Origin: Cryobacterium cryoconiti
GTDB taxonomy: Bacteria; Actinomycetota; Actinomycetes; Actinomycetales; Microbacteriaceae
Direction of reading: 5' to 3'
Length of the DNA stretch: 62,775 nt
Assembly: GCF_004403065.1 (NCBI RefSeq)
Contig: NZ_SOHA01000017.1
Location: forward strand, 1 to 62,775
Both the position numbers and the translations under genes were made by a program. Under the pieces are notes generated by a model, which made no database searches, was not told the origin of the DNA, and saw only the letters and a list, made by a program, of their open reading frames with translations. Of this stretch, positions 60,265 through 62,775 are shown one piece after another. The number at the start of each line of letters is the position of its first letter. The first letter of the stretch is position 1.

Positions 60265-61290
60265 ATGCTTACCTCGACGGATGCGCCCCCCGCCACCCGC
60301 TCCCGCGCGAGCTACCGTCCGTTCGCGGTCGAGGTCGCGAAGGTGCTCCGGGTGTCCACCTCGTTCACCCGGGTCACGTTCACGGGCCCCGAGCTGCACC
60401 GGTTCGGTACGGCGGGGCTGGACCAGCGCATCAAGCTTGTGCTGCCTCTGGCCGATTCCGGGCTGACGCATTTCCCGGACGATCACTCCTGGTACGACCG
60501 CTGGCGTCTGCTGCCCGACGAGCACCGCAACCCGCTGCGCACCTACACGGTGAGCCAGGCACGCCCGCACCTGCGGGAGGTCGACGTGGACTTCGTGAAC
60601 CACGTGCACGTGCACGTGCACGGGTCCGGCGAGGGGGTCGGTGTCGAAGACGATGAAGCCTCTCAGGCCGGCGGCCCCGCCGCGCGCTGGTTGGCCGCGG
60701 CAACCGTGGGCGACCGGGTCGCTATCGTCGGCCCGGATGCCGACGGTGAGAACCCGCGCGTCGGCATCGAGTGGCAGCCCGGCACGGCACGCACGCTGCT
60801 GCTCGCGGGCGACGAAACCGCTGCCCCTGCGATCTGCGCCATTCTCTCCGCACTGCCCCGCGATGCGCGTGGAGCGGTGTTCATCGAGGTGCCCTGCGCC
60901 GACGACAAGCTGGGTACGGATGCCCCGGCTGGCGTGAGCGTGACGTGGCTGGCCCGCTCCGGTGCGCGCGGTGCGCTCCTCGAGCCGGCGGTGCGCGACT
61001 GGGTGAGCGACTGCCGGGCCACGCAGCAGGCCTCGCAGCCGTCTGCTCCGCGGGCGGTGCAGACGGCCCCGGGGGAGTCCCGCGCGGACGACGCCGCGTC
61101 CGGGCCGGAGGGCGGCATCCTCTGGGAAGTCCCGGAGGAATGCCCGACCGACGGGCTCTACGCCTGGCTGGCCGGTGAGGCTGGGGTGATCAAGCGCCTG
61201 CGACGCTTCCTGGTCACGGAGTCGGGCGTCGACCGCCGCCAGGTTGCCTTCATGGGGTACTGGCGCGACGGGAAGTCCGAGCCCAACTAG
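60265..61290 (+). CDS. Siderophore-interacting protein (ferric-siderophore reductase type)
   Basis: A 341-residue flavoprotein. The FAD-binding beta barrel (about 15-150) has the Arg-Thr-Tyr-Thr-Val motif that contacts flavin. The SIP NAD-binding domain (about 150-340) has Leu-Leu-Ala-Gly-Asp-Glu-Thr-Ala-Ala-Pro-Ala. These enzymes reduce iron-loaded siderophores to release Fe2+. An Ala/Gly/Pro-rich insertion of about 30 residues (about 255-285) is longer than in most members. Iron regulation is suggested by the box upstream. Confidence 0.92.
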   Translation: MLTSTDAPPATRSRASYRPFAVEVAKVLRVSTSFTRVTFTGPELHRFGTAGLDQRIKLVLPLADSGLTHFPDDHSWYDRWRLLPDEHRNPLRTYTVSQARPHLREVDVDFVNHVHVHVHGSGEGVGVEDDEASQAGGPAARWLAAATVGDRVAIVGPDADGENPRVGIEWQPGTARTLLLAGDETAAPAICAILSALPRDARGAVFIEVPCADDKLGTDAPAGVSVTWLARSGARGALLEPAVRDWVSDCRATQQASQPSAPRAVQTAPGESRADDAASGPEGGILWEVPEECPTDGLYAWLAGEAGVIKRLRRFLVTESGVDRRQVAFMGYWRDGKSEPN

Positions 61291-61323
61291 GCGCGGACGC
61301 GCTCGCGCTCGGGCGCGCCTCGG

Positions 61324-62166
61324 CTAGGAGGGAAGAGGGGCGGAGTGCCCGGCGACGAGCGCCGAACTCTGGTCCCAGAGGGCGGCCGCCAGCTGGGGAT
61401 CGTAGGCCTGCTTGTTGGCCTTCTGGATGCGACGCTTCTCGTAGTACTCGCCGGACACCCAATCGGTGCCCGGCTTCGCGGTCGCCAGCCAGACCAGGGT
61501 GTCGGCACCCTGCTCGGGGCCGAGAAGCAGCCGCTTCAGGGGAGTCTGGTAGATCAGGCGCATGAGGGTCGTCGATCCGGTGGAGAAGCTGGTTGCCACC
61601 ACGCCCGGGTGGAAGGCCGCCGTGTCGATTCCCTGGTCGTGGTAGCGGTGGTGGAGCTCCCTGGTGAAGAGGATGTTCGCGAGCTTGGCGTCGCCGTAGG
61701 CCTTGTTCGCGGAGTACTTCGTCTCGGCCTGCAGGTCGTCCGGGTCGATCTTGCCGAAGAGCAGATTGGCGGCGGAGGACGTGTTGATCACGCGGGCGCG
61801 GCTGGCGACGAGTCGATCCATGAGCAGGGTGGTGAGCAGGAACGGGGCGAGGTGGTTGACCTGGAAAGTCTTCTCGTGGCCGTCCACGGTGGTCGCGCGG
61901 TCGCCCATGATGCCGCCCGCATTGTTGGCGAGCACGTCGATGCGCGGGTAGCGTTCCTGCAGTTCGGCCGCAAGGGTGCGCACCTGGTCGAGGTCGGCGA
62001 AGTCGGCAACGAGGAAGTCGGCGCCCAGCGCCTCTGCAGCCGCGGCCGTCTTGGACGGCGAGCGGCCGACCAGTACGACACGGTCGCCCGACCGGCTGAG
62101 GGCCCGCGCGGCGGCGGCGCCGATCCCGTCGCTGGCACCCGTGATCACGATGGTGCGTTCGGTCAT
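61324..62166 (-). CDS. SDR-family oxidoreductase
   Basis: A 280-residue SDR of the retinol-dehydrogenase-like branch. Gly-Ala-Ser-Asp-Gly-Ile-Gly is at about 9-15, Asn-Asn-Ala-Gly-Gly-Ile at about 78, and Tyr-Gly-Asp-Ala-Lys is the catalytic pair (Lys-Ala-Tyr-Gly-Asp-Ala-Lys-Leu-Ala-Asn). Substrate unknown. ATG 62166 has AGGGGG upstream, better than the open upstream frame. Two other SDR genes lie at 38882 and 52092. Confidence 0.88.
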   Translation of the reverse strand: MTERTIVITGASDGIGAAAARALSRSGDRVVLVGRSPSKTAAAAEALGADFLVADFADLDQVRTLAAELQERYPRIDVLANNAGGIMGDRATTVDGHEKTFQVNHLAPFLLTTLLMDRLVASRARVINTSSAANLLFGKIDPDDLQAETKYSANKAYGDAKLANILFTRELHHRYHDQGIDTAAFHPGVVATSFSTGSTTLMRLIYQTPLKRLLLGPEQGADTLVWLATAKPGTDWVSGEYYEKRRIQKANKQAYDPQLAAALWDQSSALVAGHSAPLPS

Positions 62167-62213
62167 TTTTTGTCCCCCTGGGTCACTGGGCAGAGCTGTT
62201 GCTCGGCACGCTG

Positions 62214-62573
62214 TTACTTGACATAGCCGCCTTTTTCCAGGCCGGCTTCGATCTCGAAGCGGTTGCGCAGCGGATTGCGGCCGGCCATCAGGTAGAGCAG
62301 CGGAAAAACCATGCCGAAGCGCTGCCACTGGCGTTTGTGCACAGCCTCATGCTCGAGGATGGCCATCGACACATTCTGGTTGGTCAGGTAGCAACCACCC
62401 ACGCAGGATCCACCGCGACCGAAAGCCCAGGTGGGCATCCCGCGGAAGACGACGAGCCCGGCCCGGCGCTCGACCTTGCCCGTGCTCCAGATGGATCCCC
62501 AGATCAGACCGACCGTCGTGGCGTAGAGATAGCCCGCCCGGCTGATGGGGGAATCGAAGAGGATGCGGCGCAC
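62214..62573 (-). CDS. Small membrane-associated HEXXH protein, unknown
   Basis: A 119-residue protein. A conserved-looking Leu-Glu-His-Glu-Ala-Val-His-Lys-Arg-Gln-Trp (about residues 72-82) holds the metal-binding HEXXH motif of zinc metallopeptidases, followed by a hydrophobic segment (Met-Val-Phe-Pro-Leu-Leu-Tyr-Leu-Met). Two cysteines, Gly-Gly-Ser-Cys-Val-Gly-Gly-Cys, lie upstream. I do not know a named family; in my memory such genes are sometimes mislabelled Fe-S oxidoreductase. GTG 62573 is chosen over GTG 62597 because TACGCT lies exactly 6 nt before it. Confidence 0.7.
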   Translation of the reverse strand: MRRILFDSPISRAGYLYATTVGLIWGSIWSTGKVERRAGLVVFRGMPTWAFGRGGSCVGGCYLTNQNVSMAILEHEAVHKRQWQRFGMVFPLLYLMAGRNPLRNRFEIEAGLEKGGYVK

Positions 62574-62579
62574 TCCTCC

Positions 62580-62585
62580 AGCGTA
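62580..62585 (-). promoter_or_regulatory. -10 element TACGCT, leaderless HEXXH gene
   Basis: On the minus strand TACGCT ends 6 nt before GTG 62573; GGAGGA between them abuts the start codon and is too close to serve as a ribosome-binding site. Confidence 0.5.
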
Positions 62586-62660
62586 GGTGGCGCCCACGAC
62601 AGAAAGCTGAGTTTCGCATGATCGCCGCCGTGGCGTCCCGTCCTGCCTTCGATTCCACCC

Positions 62661-62775
62661 CCGGTGGTCGAGCCTGTCGAGACCCGGCGAGCCGTCCCGC
62701 TCCCGGTGGTCGAGCCTGTCGAGACCCGGCGAGCCGTCCCGCTCCCGGTGGTCGAGCCTGTCGAGACCCGGCGAG
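62661..62775. repeat. 42-bp tandem repeats with a palindromic core (extragenic)
   Basis: A 42-bp unit occurs at 62661, 62703 and 62745 with almost no change, the last cut by the window edge. Each contains GGTCGAGCCTGTCGAGACC, an imperfect palindrome (TCGA-gcctg-TCGA). Short palindromes of this type are widespread between genes in Microbacteriaceae genomes. There are no spacers of varied sequence, so it is not a CRISPR array. Confidence 0.8.

Noticed and set aside
62661..62775. Possible CRISPR array at the right edge
   Set aside because: The repeats are contiguous 42-bp units without variable spacers and no cas genes are present.
1..62775. tRNA or rRNA genes, insertion sequences, prophage
   Set aside because: I saw no tRNA cloverleaf, rRNA sequence, transposase, integrase or phage structural gene in the window.

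Overview
The window is high-GC DNA, densely coded on both strands, with many GTG starts. The gene set includes a fused E2-E1 oxoglutarate decarboxylase (Kgd), WhiB1 beside a PdtaS-type kinase, a SigH/anti-sigma pair with a mycothiol-type zinc anti-sigma factor, GuaB1, NnrD and single-domain RsgA next to aroA. This points to an actinobacterium, most likely Microbacteriaceae (a Cryobacterium/Leifsonia-like genome). The genus cannot be fixed from the sequence alone.

Layout. 1-3700 is a lower-GC accessory stretch: the tail of a gene at the left edge, an unknown protein, a remnant of an ECF sigma factor, an AraC/GyrI regulator with an SRPBCC gene, an unknown gene and a broken winged-helix regulator. 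3771-11589 is a conserved core block: an Rv3235-family protein, an unknown acidic protein, a BldC-like HTH protein, a SAF (CpaB-like) membrane protein, a CpaE-like ATPase that lacks the P-loop lysine, a DUF5671 membrane protein with a coupled anchored protein, PdtaS and WhiB1. 11773-17000 holds bcp, rsgA-aroA, sigH-rshA and a double-VOC protein. 17085-25018 holds kgd, guaB1 and two CNNM/CorC membrane proteins. 25037-34804 holds an old-yellow-enzyme homologue, nnrD, a membrane glycosyltransferase, a thiamine-binding protein, an MFS exporter, a three-gene signalling operon (kinase, membrane protein, LuxR-type regulator) and a DUF4389 protein. 34864-40735 holds metX/metY, an acyltransferase, an SDR and a butanediol-dehydrogenase-like enzyme. 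40888-49317 is a complete propionate regulon: prpE, DUF485 and an ActP-type symporter are divergent from a GntR regulator and prpDBC. 49360-62573 holds a phosphoribosyltransferase, an S51 peptidase, ung, a GNAT acetyltransferase, SDRs, an amidase, an MMPL exporter with its MarR regulator, a Fur-type regulator coupled to catalase, a DUF302 protein, a siderophore-interacting flavoprotein and a small HEXXH membrane protein. The right edge carries 42-bp tandem repeats.

How the parts work together. Methylcitrate-cycle genes share an intergenic region with two TGTATACA palindromes, probable GntR operators. Oxidative and thiol stress functions recur: SigH/RshA with a perfect SigR-type promoter, Bcp, Fur-catalase and WhiB1. 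Sulfur amino-acid synthesis is represented by metY-metX.

The most general pattern found is a leaderless-promoter grammar. At sixteen genes an nAnnnT -10 hexamer ends exactly 6 nt before the start codon, and this decides several start sites. The best candidates for undescribed biology are the orphan SAF/CpaE-like cluster with two identical DnaA-box-like 11-mers, the kinase-membrane protein-regulator operon, and the two-start SigH locus.
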